Positions 1 to 10,924 of a DNA stretch of 64,000 nt are shown here, piece after piece. Below the pieces are notes generated by a model. That model was not told the origin of the DNA. It worked only from the letters and a program-made list of their open reading frames with translations, and did not search any database. Both the position numbers and the translations under genes were made by a program. The number at the start of each line of letters is the position of its first letter. The stretch's first letter is position 1. The DNA comes from Rhododendron vialii (Eukaryota; Streptophyta; Magnoliopsida; Ericales; Ericaceae), in contig NC_080569.1 in assembly GCF_030253575.1 (NCBI RefSeq), forward strand, positions 11,973,001 to 12,037,000, read 5' to 3'.

Positions 1-495
1 AGTATACCTTGGTGTTTCTCAGTATGTTGTGTTTTTTTCCATGTATTTCCAGTGTGTCCTCCAAAACACCCTAGGGTATTTATAGAGGAATTTTTCAAAG
101 GATTTAGCTTGGTCTTCAAGCACCTACCGGCCTTTTGCAGGCCTACGGCGGCTATGGAGGGCTACGAGCTAGGCCATGATGGCCTGAGATGCCTTGGCTG
201 TTAATTTTGAAAAGGTGGTACAAGTATTGATGTACCGTACGGTAAAGATGTTTACCGTACGGTGGAGTTATGTCCAACGTACGGTGGAAGTTGTAACCGC
301 CCTAACTGCAAGGCGGTTAGGATGACGTATGTGAAACGCATGGTGGAAAAGTCTATCATACGGTGGAGTTGACTTTGGGTTGACTTTTGGATTTTTGAAG
401 GATTCATTCCAAAATGGTATCAATTTCATACAAAATTCCTTTATCATCATCAGGGGCTTAAAAGATATCGAAGCATCCAAATTGGGATGTCTACA
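1..495. other. Gene-free left edge, repeat-derived
   Basis: No convincing coding region is present; the open frames here are short and have no recognisable domain. The stretch has a GC-richer patch near 120-180 and a cluster of a short palindromic motif described separately. It probably belongs to the same retroelement debris that begins clearly at about 496, but I could not find its left boundary in the window. Confidence 0.6.
231..372. repeat. Cluster of CGTACGGT motifs
   Basis: The word CGTACGGT or a one-base variant recurs about five times, usually followed by GGA (GTACCGTACGG, ACCGTACGGTGGA, ACGTACGGTGGAAG, CATACGGTGGAG). Such spaced short repeats are common in LTR promoters and leader regions. 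That assignment is inference; the repetition itself is directly visible. Confidence 0.6.
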
Positions 496-1373
496 CTTAT
501 TATAACTGAAATTGTCCAAATAAGAAATTGTCTAAAAAATCTGGAAGTTTAATAAACGTCTAACTTTATTTAAATAGGAATAGAGCCATCTAGCAACGGT
601 ATACTGAAAAAGCCACGGTTCCAACCCTTCGTCTCCATTCTCATGCTCTAACGCTTCGTAATCTCCAAGTGGTTCCTCGTATCCTTCGTTACCCTCAATA
701 CCTAGCGTAAAATGTCAGGGCTATAAAAAGAAGCACCGTGAGCGATAAACACTCAGTAGGGCATCCAAAGCCAACCCATTACTAAAATTTACTCATGCAT
801 CAATTAACCACAATTATAACACAAGAATATGATAAATAAAACTTAACAATAATTTCAGCATGATAATTCTATCTCTTAAACCATTATTCAAAAGACCCAG
901 TGGATTCACCAATCTCATTCTCATTTTCCAACCAACACGCTATTCGGCATAAGTTCCATCCTCAAAAGAAATACTATCAATCCATTAGGCTCCCGTCCAC
1001 CATGCCTAATTCCTAGGATCATATGGCCGGCTTCATGACCTCTAGGATTATATTCATTGGGCTCCCATCCACCATGCCTAACTCCTAGGCCCATGGCCGG
1101 CTACATGACCTCTGGGATTATATCCATTAGGCTCCCATCCACCATGCCTAACTCCTAGACCCATGGCCGGTTACATTACCTCAAAGATTATATCCACAAC
1201 CCAAATTCAAAACTCATGCCGGATAGGAACATTCCAACCCAAGTGATCACAATCTTACTCATTTTCTTAATCAATTAATCAACAAGTCATTTGCCAGAAT
1301 GGGATTCATGCATCACATGGGCACAAGTTGTCATGTAAGTCCAAACAGTTTATCATATAGGAAACAATAACAA
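496..1373. repeat. LTR-derived repeat, copy A
   Basis: About 870 bp that recurs with high similarity at 24108-24972. Both copies contain the phrases AGCCATCTAGCAACGG and AAACACTCAGTAGGGCA and a three-unit 70-bp tandem array. The CTCAGTAGG-type phrase is typical of long plant Gypsy LTRs, so this is probably an LTR fragment; no TG/CA termini or target duplication could be assigned. In this copy the right end abuts the plastid ndhA fragment. In copy B it continues into different sequence. Confidence 0.65.
982..1193. repeat. Three-unit 70-bp tandem array (A)
   Basis: Three consecutive units of about 70 bp, each with CCATTAGGCTCCC, CCACCATGCCTAA, CATGGCCGG and a GATTATAT end. The same array with independent substitutions is at 24579-24788, so the array predates the duplication of its host repeat. 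Confidence 0.85.
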
Positions 1374-1378
1374 AGTAT

Positions 1379-1486
1379 ATATGGATTGTCATTTCAAGCA
1401 TTGCTCTCGTAGGGCTTCTTATGTCAGCATATAGATCAAATAATAAATATTCCTTTTTAGGTGGTCTACGGGTTGCTGCTCAATCA
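1379..1486 (+). pseudogene. ndhA: Nuclear plastid-DNA fragment of ndhA
   Basis: The + strand translates as W-I-V-I-S-S-I-A then [18 protein letters not shown] and LRVAAQSI. I recognise this as an internal piece of plastid ndhA, the membrane subunit 1 of the chloroplast NAD(P)H dehydrogenase complex. It is about 35 codons long, has no start or stop and carries substitutions, so it is a non-functional nuclear plastid insertion (NUPT). It directly precedes the conserved S28 upstream block. A second, inverted copy lies at 50740-50925. Confidence 0.85.
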
Positions 1487-1960
1487 ATATATCTACCTAT
1501 GATACGCTGAAAGATAAACGTTCTCTCATTTCAAAGCAATAACAAACCATTTGTTCTCAAAATTATACTTTGTTGACAACCGATATCCGATCAACTTGAT
1601 CTCAACATGTGTGATTCTTTTCATAGAGGTTACAAGATAAACAGTTTGGATTAATGAGGTAGGCTCACAACTGAAGTCATGAAGTAATGTGCAATAAAAT
1701 TTTTACAGTCCTAGTTTGAGGAGATCAAACATCTCCTTTACTAGCTAAGTGGTGGCGTTCGTTATTGAGAACTTATAATTAAGGAGAACAAAATTACTAC
1801 TTAATTTTCTCATGGCTTACAATTATGGTGAAGCTGTGAAAAACAAAAAAGACAAAAAGAAAAAAGAAAAAAGAAGAAAAAGAAGAAGAGAAAGCACCTC
1901 GGAAGGGCAATAAAATCACTCTTTCCACATGATTCCCAATTCAATCTGTCCCAAGTTGAG
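1487..1960 (+). other. Conserved upstream block of S28 copy 1
   Basis: This block aligns with the region upstream of copy 3 (23490-23742 plus 26219-26400) and, reverse-complemented, with 50390-50735. Shared phrases include GACAACCGATATCCGATCAA and TCTCCTTTACTAGCTAAGTGG. It ends in a purine-rich (A/G)n stretch and AGAAAGCACCT. Compared with copies 3 and 4, copy 1 lacks roughly 150 bp between GGCAATAAA and the CTCTTTCCA element, so its proximal promoter is shortened. Confidence 0.7.
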
Positions 1961-1964
1961 TGTG

Positions 1965-1973
1965 TATATATAA
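1965..1973 (+). promoter_or_regulatory. TATA box of S28 copy 1
   Basis: TATATATAA about 91-99 bp upstream of the ATG at 2064. Copies 3 and 4 have TATATAA exactly 91 bp upstream of their start codons in the same sequence context, followed by the shared leader word GTGTTTCTAACAAA. Confidence 0.75.
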
Positions 1974-4063
1974 GTACTGTGCATGTGTTTCTAACAAATT
2001 AAACTTTGCACGAAACGCCAAAGATATTTACTCTAATCAAGCGGATCCTTAGAGTTCTCTACCATGAACTCTCCCACTCTTCTATTTTGCTTCACTCATT
2101 TCTCTCTCCTAATCCTCTTAACCTCTGTTTCTGCTGCCTCACCCTCACCCCATAAAATTCCAAAACTCAGTGTTTTCCATGAAACAATCACTAGAGACAC
2201 ATCTAAGACCATCTCAGCCTCTGCTTCAGGGGACTTGGAAACCTTTTTTTGCCCTCAAACACTTGATCGCTTCAAATACCAGCCAGGGACCCATGCAACT
2301 TTCAAACAAAGATATGTAATCAACTATAAGTATTGGGGTGGTGCAAATGAAAGCACGCCAATCTTTGTTTACCTTGGCGCCGAGGAGCCACTTGATGATC
2401 AGCTTGCACTTGGGGTTCTTAGTGATAATGACCCTCATTGCAAAGCTCTCCAAATTTATATCGAGGTATAAACGTAGACCATATATGCTAGTTCATTTAG
2501 TTAAACGAGTGATCGAGATTCTTTACATTAGGAACCTGTCTTCTTCTTTTTGTGGTTTTCAGCATTGGTTTTATGGAGAATCAATTCCTTTTGGAACAAT
2601 GGAAGATGCAATGAATAATGAAACCATTATTTCAATTCAGCTTAGGCTCTTGCAGATAGTGCAGGTTGATCATTTTTTTGAAGAAAAAGCTATATGCGCA
2701 TAATTATTCGGTTATTGTAATTGGAGGATCATATGGGGGAAGTAAGTAATACAACAAGTTATAGTAATCCCTCAGTCTCATTTTTTAAGTTCTTTACAAA
2801 AAAAAATTCATGTTATTGTTTTGGATCAATAAATGTAGCACTTTTGCAAAATCTTATTATATATGTTTTCGGCAATTTAAAAATCTTGACTAAAAAATCT
2901 TTAATGCAAAGAGACGAAATTCAAAAAATTATGTATGTAAGTGATTTATTTATTTTATTCAAAAAATAGAATTATGTTCCATAAAGCAATAAAATTATTG
3001 AACATTAATTAGGTGTATATATTTAAAATCGCTATCTTGCACTTGTTCTAATTTGTTTCTATTCTCAATAAAGTGCTGGCTGCATGGTTCCGGCTGAAGT
3101 ACCCCCATGTTGCCCTTGGAGCTCTGGCCTCATCAGCTCCGCTCTTTTACTTTGATGACATCACTCTCCATGACGCACACTATACAGTTGTCACCAAGGA
3201 TTTCAAAGTAAAATCTAAAAATCTTTAGTTTCATTTTCTTTTTCTAGTCGAACCTGAACCATAGGTGATGAAAATAGTAAAGGTATTTGGATGCTATTAC
3301 AGGAAGTTAGCAAGAGTTGCTACGAAACAATACGGAAATCATGGTCCAAAATTGATAGAGCCACTTCCCAGCCCAACGGTCTCGCATACCTAAGCAAGAA
3401 ATTCAAGACATGCATGTAAATTGTTCGTTCCTGATTTGTCCTAACGTAAAATTTAACCGATTCAAAATGAATATTTAGTACTTATCTATTCGTTGTCCTA
3501 ATTTTTTCAGTCCATTGAACGATGCGGCGGAACTCAAGGGCTACTTAAGGGAATGTATGCTGGTGCAGTACAATATGATGAGCCACCATCGTATCCTGTT
3601 GCACAGGTCTGCGAGGGAATTGACGGAGCGCTCTTGGCAAGATATTTGCAGGTATTGTTGCCTATTATGGAAACCAGAGATGCTATGTCAACCAAATCAA
3701 TCAATAGTAGTACTTCATCGGAAACAGAGATAGGATGGCATTGGCAAGTAAGTTTATACACTTTATATATCCTTGCAACATTTAGAGTAAAAAGTAAGCA
3801 TAAATTGCACATGAATTTTCGTGCTTTTCGAAAGCAATTAATGTAATGGAACACATCGACTTGAACTCAGGACCGCACCACAACTAAATTTTGCAATACA
3901 ATTACTAGGCCAGATGCTCATACCAAAATGCACATTTTATTGAACTACTTGTTTTGCATCATTTTGAATCCAATTAAAGTTTTTAGTTTCTTATTTTTCT
4001 TCCTGTAGTTTCTTTTCTACTCAAAATTGCCCAACCCTAATCTGCAATCTAATTAAATTATTA

Positions 4064-4298
4064 CTCCTTCTGGTCCACATCGATAATTCATTATAAAAAG
4101 TTGTGACTTTTGAATTAAAAAAAATATGGCACTTTTGTGTTTAATTCTTTAAATTTTGTACAACAAATCAAATAATTAATTCAGATCTTTAATTTGGTGC
4201 GAGTTAATTAAAAAAATTATATGTGAAAGCTCTTTAGTTATTGATTTGAAAAGTGGCATGAGTTTTCATGATGGACCATCAACGAATAACGGAGGCAG
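4064..4298. mobile_element. Stowaway-like MITE in pseudogene intron 5
   Basis: Ends CTCCTTCTGGTCCA and, reverse-complemented, CTGCCTCCGTTATT, flanked by TA on both sides. The end sequence resembles the CTCCCTCCGT termini of plant Stowaway (Mariner) MITEs, with mismatches. A related end (ACTGCCTTCGGTCCATAA) is seen at the equivalent place in intron 5 of copy 3 near 28838. Confidence 0.6.
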
Positions 4299-4310
4299 TA
4301 ACATGTAGTG

Positions 4311-4432
4311 GGCCCCATTCCACTATAAGTACTTATTTTTTGAATTAAAGGTGATGTATTGTGGGAGAACAATCTATCTCATAAAATAAAAAATAAGTAT
4401 TTAAAAAATAAGAATCTCAGTGGAACAAGGCC
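4311..4432. mobile_element. Short MITE with GGCCC..CATTCCACT ends
   Basis: About 122 bp with imperfect terminal inverted repeats: GGCCCCATTCCACTATAAG on the left and GGCCTTGTTCCACTGAGAT as the reverse complement of the right end. Both are followed by ACTTATTTTTT-type sequence. No coding capacity. The superfamily is not certain because the target duplication is unclear. Confidence 0.55.
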
Positions 4433-4826
4433 TAAATTTACTATGGTCGTGAAACTATGAACTTTTGTGTATCACTTTGTTGTTGTTTTTTTTTTAATCA
4501 TCACTTTGTTGTTTAAAGTTTAGTTTTCCCAGAGTTTCCTTGTGCATTGCATCATTTATATTACAATTATTTTTTCCGCAATGATAACAGTTGATATTAT
4601 AAATCACAAAAAAACATTACATGAAGGATGAGACTCGTCCCAATATAATGTAACAAGAAACCACGACGGTGGGAAAACAATCCAAAGACTAGACCCCATA
4701 CCAAACAACCTCGGCACGCCCTTGCAGATAAGCAACTGGAGTTGCTACCCAATAAATGCAAGCGAAAAACCTCCAAAATTGCTACCCAACAAAGTCAAAA
4801 CCGTTGGCACGCTCCTGTCAGAAAAG

Positions 4827-7800
4827 TGATGGGTGCATAAATGTACTCATTTAGGCCCCCTTATTTATACTTGTCGGTCGTTAGTTGCACTTAATTGGAA
4901 ATTATTATTATCTTTTTGGTCATTCATGTCGAATTATTAATTTGCCTGGGAAAGGATGATAACAACTATTATTTAGGCTGTTGGATGCATGAAGCACAAA
5001 GTCGAATTCTCAATGGTGAAACAAAGTCCAACATCAAATTAACTCTGGTGGGCCAAAATTCGTACCCGAAGAAATTACAAGATGCCAATCAGACCATGGG
5101 CTTTTAACACTTATATTAGGGCATATAATTATTATTTTTCCGGGGGCCAGTGCTTTTTGTTTGACTAAAGGTTAGTCAGTTTCTTAAGTGATTTTTGGGA
5201 AGTATGGGTGGTGGGCCCACTGGTGATTGATAAAGAGGAAAAAGAAGGGTTTGGCACTGTGACCTCTTTCACGCTATCACAGGACGGAAACAAAAAAAAA
5301 AAGCGGGGCTGCCGAGATATGATTTTTCCACTGACAGAAAAAGGCTGCCGACTGCTGCAATCGTAAGGATTCTTCCGATTTTATTTTACAGCTTTAGAGT
5401 ACGGTGTTTTTCTTTATAGCTCTTTTTTTTTTAAGTTCTTGAAATTTTATTTAAGTATTTACAGTTCGGCAACTCATATTAATTTATGTTTTTCATTAAA
5501 GTTATTCAATTATTTTTGTTTGGTTTGAATTTCTTGTTTATTTTTCGCATTGAGTTATAAAAGCATGTTTCAAACTAGGGTTTCTTCTATTTTTTGTGCA
5601 ATGATTAGTGAGTAGTCGTATAGGTAGGGTCGCGGGGTGATTAGTACGCCGTGGCCAGTTCGGGTACTGCTCCTATTTTCAAATGATAAAAAAAGCGATT
5701 TTAGATTGAAAAATACTTCCCGTGGACGAACTCGGGCATTGTCGGAGCTCATGTGAACGGAGGAATGGGAGTCCAAAACCCATTCTTCGCTGCGCATGAG
5801 TATACGGCGACCCTAAAGTTTCGCATCTTGTGGGGTATCTTTTCAATCCAAAATTGAATGTTTTTAAGAACACCAAATGGAGTAGGTTGATTTGGATTGG
5901 TTACGAGTGCTACGAACCTTACGACCAGACCTTCTTTTATTTATCTGAAAAGTTCAATTATTTCGTAAGTTTAGTTAATCTCAATCAAAATTACAAGGGG
6001 TGGCTACCTAAGAGCCCGTTTAAATTATAACAACCCGAATTTTTAGTTAGCACACATTACTGTCTCTGTGGATTCGATTCCAGACTTACCGGATATTGTG
6101 CTACGTCGGTCTCCGCCCTACGCTTGGGGCAACCCATTATTTTAGGACTAGAAAATCGTCAAGCAAAAAGGCCACGGATCGCCGACAATCAAACGCCAAC
6201 AAATGGGTCGTCGCTGTCATGAACATCTGGACGCTACTCCGGTGAGAGCCCCCACTGTCATAGCAAGCTCTGAACGTGAGACCGCAAAAGCCGACAAATC
6301 TCATGGACATGGCGAGACTGAATACCAATCCGGGACCACAAACTCTACTTACGACGGAAGATGGTACTCCTGGATGTATAGCATGGAGAGTAGGGCTTCT
6401 AGTCATTTGCAAAATTACTCGGTAGGACTGAGATCGTACCACAGGGAATCGAATATAGCTAATTCGGATTGTAGGCTTTATGAGAGGTTTGCGGCATTTA
6501 GACGGCTAATTGTCGGTTTTGCTTTAAAAAGTAGAAGTTACTCTAATGAAAAGACTAGAAATGAGGTTTTAAACTTAATAAAAAGGCGACAAGGTCGAGG
6601 AGATTAAACCACCCGTAACTTAGCCGTTTTAACCGTTTCTTTCTAACAACTCAAGGTAAAGACATAGACAATCTTGAAACCAGAAGCACTCAACGTTAAA
6701 AGTCAAGCATAATCATGGATTTAGTTCGGAAATACCTTAATCTCGTTTAGTAAATATTTAATTCAAAAGCATGGAGCGTTAAAGCACCAAGCACCGTGTG
6801 CGACAAGTAGGTTAAAACTCCGGCCAACACACGATCAAAAAGGGTAACAGCTTTAAGGTTTGGCCGAAAATAAGAGATTTGAGCATATCCTTACTAAACC
6901 ATGATCAAGTTATAGATAAACCATTCAAACCACTAAGTCATGGGGAAGAAATCACCAAAAGACCTAACCTTATAAACTACTCACACAAAGTAAATGAACA
7001 AGACATAATAGGAAAATAAATCATGAGATTTAACCGATAAAAATTGAAATAAACTTGATATTAACGAAGATCCAAGCCATAGCTACAACATTAACAAACA
7101 CAAAATTAACGTACGACAAATATTTACTTGAGTTCTTAAAGAAATAACTTGAAAAGCTTGGAAGAACAACAATGAAAATCCTAGAAAGCAAAAAGACTTA
7201 AAGCATAAAAAATCTAACTTAGGCCTAAAGCTAACTATATGGCCATCCTTCTCATAAAAGACATATAAGCCTATTTATATGGCTCTTAAAGTTAAGTTAC
7301 AAAGGACCAAAAAAGTCCCCCTAAATATCCCAAAAATATGCCATAAGTAGAAACTTTTCATAAATAAAAAAGTGGCAAAAACATAGCAAAAATTTGGACG
7401 AAGGGCTTTGGTATCGATACCTCAAAACTGAGGTATCGATTCCTATGGGCATGTTCAGTTTTTGAGTGATTTAAGGTGATTGGTATCGATACCTATGAAA
7501 ACTGGTATCGATACTCAGGCCATTAAGGCAGATTTTGCTTGGCTGAACTTCGCAAGCTCGCTCCGGATACTCTCGAACTTGGATTTGGGTGTTCTTTAGA
7601 CCGTTGGAAAGTTTGTCGAGTCTACTTTCTAACCCAAGTGATTTGGATAAAAAATAGTTTCTACATCAAAACATATGATGATCTACTCTCAATTGGTCGG
7701 AAGATGAGTTGCTTTGGAATAATCCTCACATCACTTTCAATTCCTTTGACCCTTGGGCTATCCAAGCAATCTCCAAATCATATTTTCATGACTTTTCGGG

Positions 7801-8014
7801 TACAACAACGGGGTAGCACGTGGCCTTGAGTACTTGGTTGCACCCGGAGCATTCTTTGGCGTTCAAACGCGCCTTATTCACACGAATTACCTGAAAACAC
7901 AAAAAACACACCTTATGTACGTGCAATATTGCATAAAACGCTAACTTTATGAATATAAATGTGACAAAGCTAAGGACTTAAGTACTAAAAATCTACATTA
8001 TTGGGTGCTTATCA
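4827..8014 (-). mobile_element. Degenerate LTR-retroelement block in intron 5
   Basis: The minus strand begins TGATAAGCACCCAATAATG (from 8014) and ends TTATGCACCCATCA (at 4827), giving TG..CA termini about 3.19 kb apart. Such ends suggest a long Gypsy-type LTR or a collapsed element. The interior has GGTATCGATACC-type palindromes (7410-7520) and a leader-like phrase ATCGAATCCACAGAGACAG on the minus strand. The frame at 6203-6607 (134 aa) shows no domain I recognise. The flanking 5-mers (AAAAG and AACTC) do not match, so a clean single insertion is not proven. Comparison with copy 3 shows that essentially all of 4070-8560 is absent from that intron. Confidence 0.55.
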
Positions 8015-8560
8015 AACTCACAACCAAACCTCTGATTATTAACCACCACCCTGGTCTGGGGAAACCAGATTGAGAGATTATGCCGGCGTGGATAAACCAA
8101 ATGGAGAAAGCCCCATCAAAGGGGAGAGAATCCACGACGGTCACCAAAAGCTGAAACAACTAAAAGAACGAGATAAGATACACTCTCCTCCGTCATTGAA
8201 CGACCCTTCTCTTGCCTAGCCACCAATCGTTCGAAACTCCAAATTGCCGGCGACCCAAGAAAACACCGGAGACCTTGTGGCTGCAACCCAAGATCGAAGC
8301 AGAGCGGTGACGAGTAGAGTGGCGCGAACAGCAAGCGTTTAGGGTGGAGTAGGGGAAAGGAAAACCAGATCTAAAGGTAGGGCCTAATTCCTCCCCTCCC
8401 GCCGCCCCATTTTGGATGAACCCCTAGGGGGCGGGAGGGGAAGAAGAGGAGGAAGAAGGTGTGACGGCTGTGTTTTTATGGTTTAACCTTGACAATATCT
8501 TGATTACAGTTTAAAACTTCAAATTATCCAAATTTTTGAGTACCAATTAAAGTGAGATAA
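8015..8560. other. Unassigned part of the intron 5 insertion
   Basis: No gene is recognisable. It contains a GC-rich inverted patch near 8390-8450 (CCTCCCCTCCCGCCGCCCC against GGGGGCGGGAGGGGAAG) that could fold back. Homology with intron 5 of copy 3 resumes at about 8575 with the word ATATGTATAATTTGCTGCC. Confidence 0.5.
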
Positions 8561-9207
8561 AATACGTAATTTGGGAATGATATGTATAATTTGCTGCCGT
8601 TTCGTTGGTGATTTATTCCGGAAACTGGATCATTTAATCTCAAATGCACAACTTTAGGGACTAAATAAGAACTTCGGGAATTAACTCGTTTGATTGCTAA
8701 AATAGCCAATCGGTGAGCGAAATTATTTTGGCCACAAATTTTTGACCTTTTTCGAATAATTGTTTTTGTCTCCGAGAATATATGCTTTTTTCAACTGAAA
8801 GTTAGTTGCTATTTGATAAAACTGAGAAAAGGCTAGCTCCGTACTTGAGATCATATACATCCGTATAATCAAAACCTCCATGTTTGCTTCGATTGAATAT
8901 CGTTTAAAATGTCACCGCGCGATTAGAGTTGCGTTGTCTTATATGTGTAGGCATGCAGTGACATTGTGATGCCCGTTGGCATTGGCGGCAAAGACTCCAT
9001 GTTCCAACCAGAACCTTTCAATCTTGAGCAATACAGCTTGTATTGCCAAAATAAGCACGGGGAATTACCTCGGCCTCACTGGGTACTATGGAGGTCATGT
9101 AAGTCCTTTTGATTTATGTTAATTGATTACTACTGTATATTTATTCACTTCTAGCTAGCCACTTTTCTATTAATAAAACTTTTTTTTTATGGAGATAGTA
9201 AATAAAA

Positions 9208-10924
9208 GGAGTTTTTAAATATCCATCCTCAAACCTCATCCCATGTAAGTATTCATCCCGATCATTTTGAATAGTTATGTTTTCATCCTTTCAATGTGTG
9301 AAATACCCTTATTACCCCTTTGCTTGTTTGATTCCTAAATTAAAGGGATTCAGATGAATACCACAGTCCTTCTTGATAAACCTTCTTGACTCCTAAATTA
9401 AAGGGATTCGGTTTCATATCACAGTCCTCCAATTAAGTGAGAAACAATAGGATGATTTCAAATTTTCGAATGTGCAAATCACCAAATCCCAATGATTTCA
9501 ACATTCCTTCTTGATAAACCATCTTTTTGCATTTTGAAATTTTTACATTCTTCTTAGTCCTTCTCCATCCTTTTTCTGCAATGGCCATTGTCTATTGATA
9601 TGTTGTTTGAATGCCCAGTTTGCATGTATAATAATCATTGTAGTTATGATGGTTTTAGTTTCATGGTAAATTATTTGTATCATTTACCATGAAATTGATT
9701 TTTCTGTTATTTCTTTTTCATGCTAAATCATTTGCACCGTCACCATGAAATGCCTGTTTGAATCATGCCATATTGTTCGAATCATGAAAATAATTAACGA
9801 ATCCATGGTGTACTACATCTAAGTAGATTTGGTTTTTATTCCCCATACACTTACGATGGTTTTAAGTTTCATGGTAAAGTATTTGCATCATTTACCATGA
9901 AAAACATGACAAGAGGAATAAGTTTCCATGGTAAGTTTCATGGTAAATTATCATGTTAAATTGTTCGTTAAAAAAACATGACGAGGAATAATACCAATCA
10001 TGGTGACATGGTGTATACAAATCATGACTCGGATTGGTATAAAAAAAACATGGTGTATCCCAGATTTGCCTTGTCGTCATTTTCAAAAAAAACATGGTTT
10101 AAAAACAAATATGAGCCATATGTATGCAAATCATGGTGTATCCTAGATCTCGTCATCGTTTTCATTTAAACATAGTTTAACGTGACAAATTCTTCGTGTG
10201 ATAAAAAATATAACAAATTGAATGATTGTCCTCACCCTGTCACCCATAAAACAACAACGTCATCGACTCGCACCGGCTGGCCCCATCATCGGTTTCATCC
10301 AGTATCGAGAAACCTTGAGCGAGGGCTCCACGGCGAAGAGTTTACTCCTCCTCCTTACACGCCCGATTGACTGAAGGAGTAGCAGAGGACGGATGGAGGT
10401 TTCGAAATGGGTCTTGGCGATGGAGGTTGGATGAGGGACTGCGACGGTGATGAAGGATGGCAACGAGGAGCAGGATGGCGAAGCGATGGAGTACGACAAC
10501 GACGAGGGACGGCGACGATGTACAGTGAGGGGAGCCGGGTTGGGCGATGGAAGGCAAGGACGGAGACGGCGACGATGACGGCAAGACCGGAGGATAAACG
10601 GTTGGTGGAGTGAGGTTTGTGTTTTTGTGGAGGACGGTGGAGGTCTGTGTAGATCATTACTAATTGGAAAGCGTTTTTTTGGAACAGTAGATCATTACTA
10701 ATTGGAAAGCATTTATTACGGGATTTGATATCCCATAATAATAGACAAGACGGCCTTTATGATTTCCTCCAAAAAAAATTGTGATATATATATATGATAC
10801 CAACGTATTATATAAGGGCACTATCGGGATTGAAAAAGAGAGAGGATGGAAACTTAAATGTTCAAATTGACCAGGATGGAAACATAAGTTGGTAAGAGAT
10901 TGAGGATGGATATTTAAGTCTCCC
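9208..10924. mobile_element. Mutator-like non-autonomous element in intron 6
   Basis: 1717 bp with long imperfect terminal inverted repeats of about 110 bp. The left end is GGAGTTTTTAAATATCCATC and the reverse-complemented right end is GGGAGACTTAAATATCCATC; both then carry CATCCT-spaced words. It is flanked by the 10-bp direct repeat GTAAATAAAA at 9198-9207 and 10925-10934. Intron 6 of copy 4 has the empty site with a single GTAAATAAAA (about 56411). Long inverted repeats with a 9-11 bp target duplication fit a Mutator-like element. No transposase is visible. A GC-richer segment at 10240-10620 has overlapping low-complexity frames and may be captured genic DNA, but I do not recognise a parent gene. 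Confidence 0.85.
9648..10160. repeat. CATGGT / ACCATG hairpin array in the element
   Basis: At least four times the word TTTCATGGTAAA (or a variant) is followed within about 15-20 bp by its complement TTTACCATGAAA, making successive small hairpins. Further CATGGTG words continue to 10140. This is an internal sub-repeat of the Mutator-like element, possibly a binding-site array; that role is inference. Confidence 0.7.

Noticed and set aside
6203..6607. 134-aa frame inside the retroelement block
   Set aside because: No homology I can name and no splice or promoter context. It overlaps another long frame on the opposite strand, so it is likely non-coding LTR sequence.
4827..8014. A complete LTR retrotransposon
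   Set aside because: TG..CA ends are present but flanking 5-mers differ and no gag/pol or paired LTRs are visible, so only a degenerate LTR-derived block is claimed.
8116..8334. 72-aa minus-strand frame in pseudogene intron 5
   Set aside because: No recognisable domain, and it lies inside the composite insertion. Length and composition are compatible with chance.
10355..10657. Overlapping frames rich in Pro, Ser and Arg
   Set aside because: Several frames on both strands are open because of GC-rich low complexity. No single one has domain evidence.
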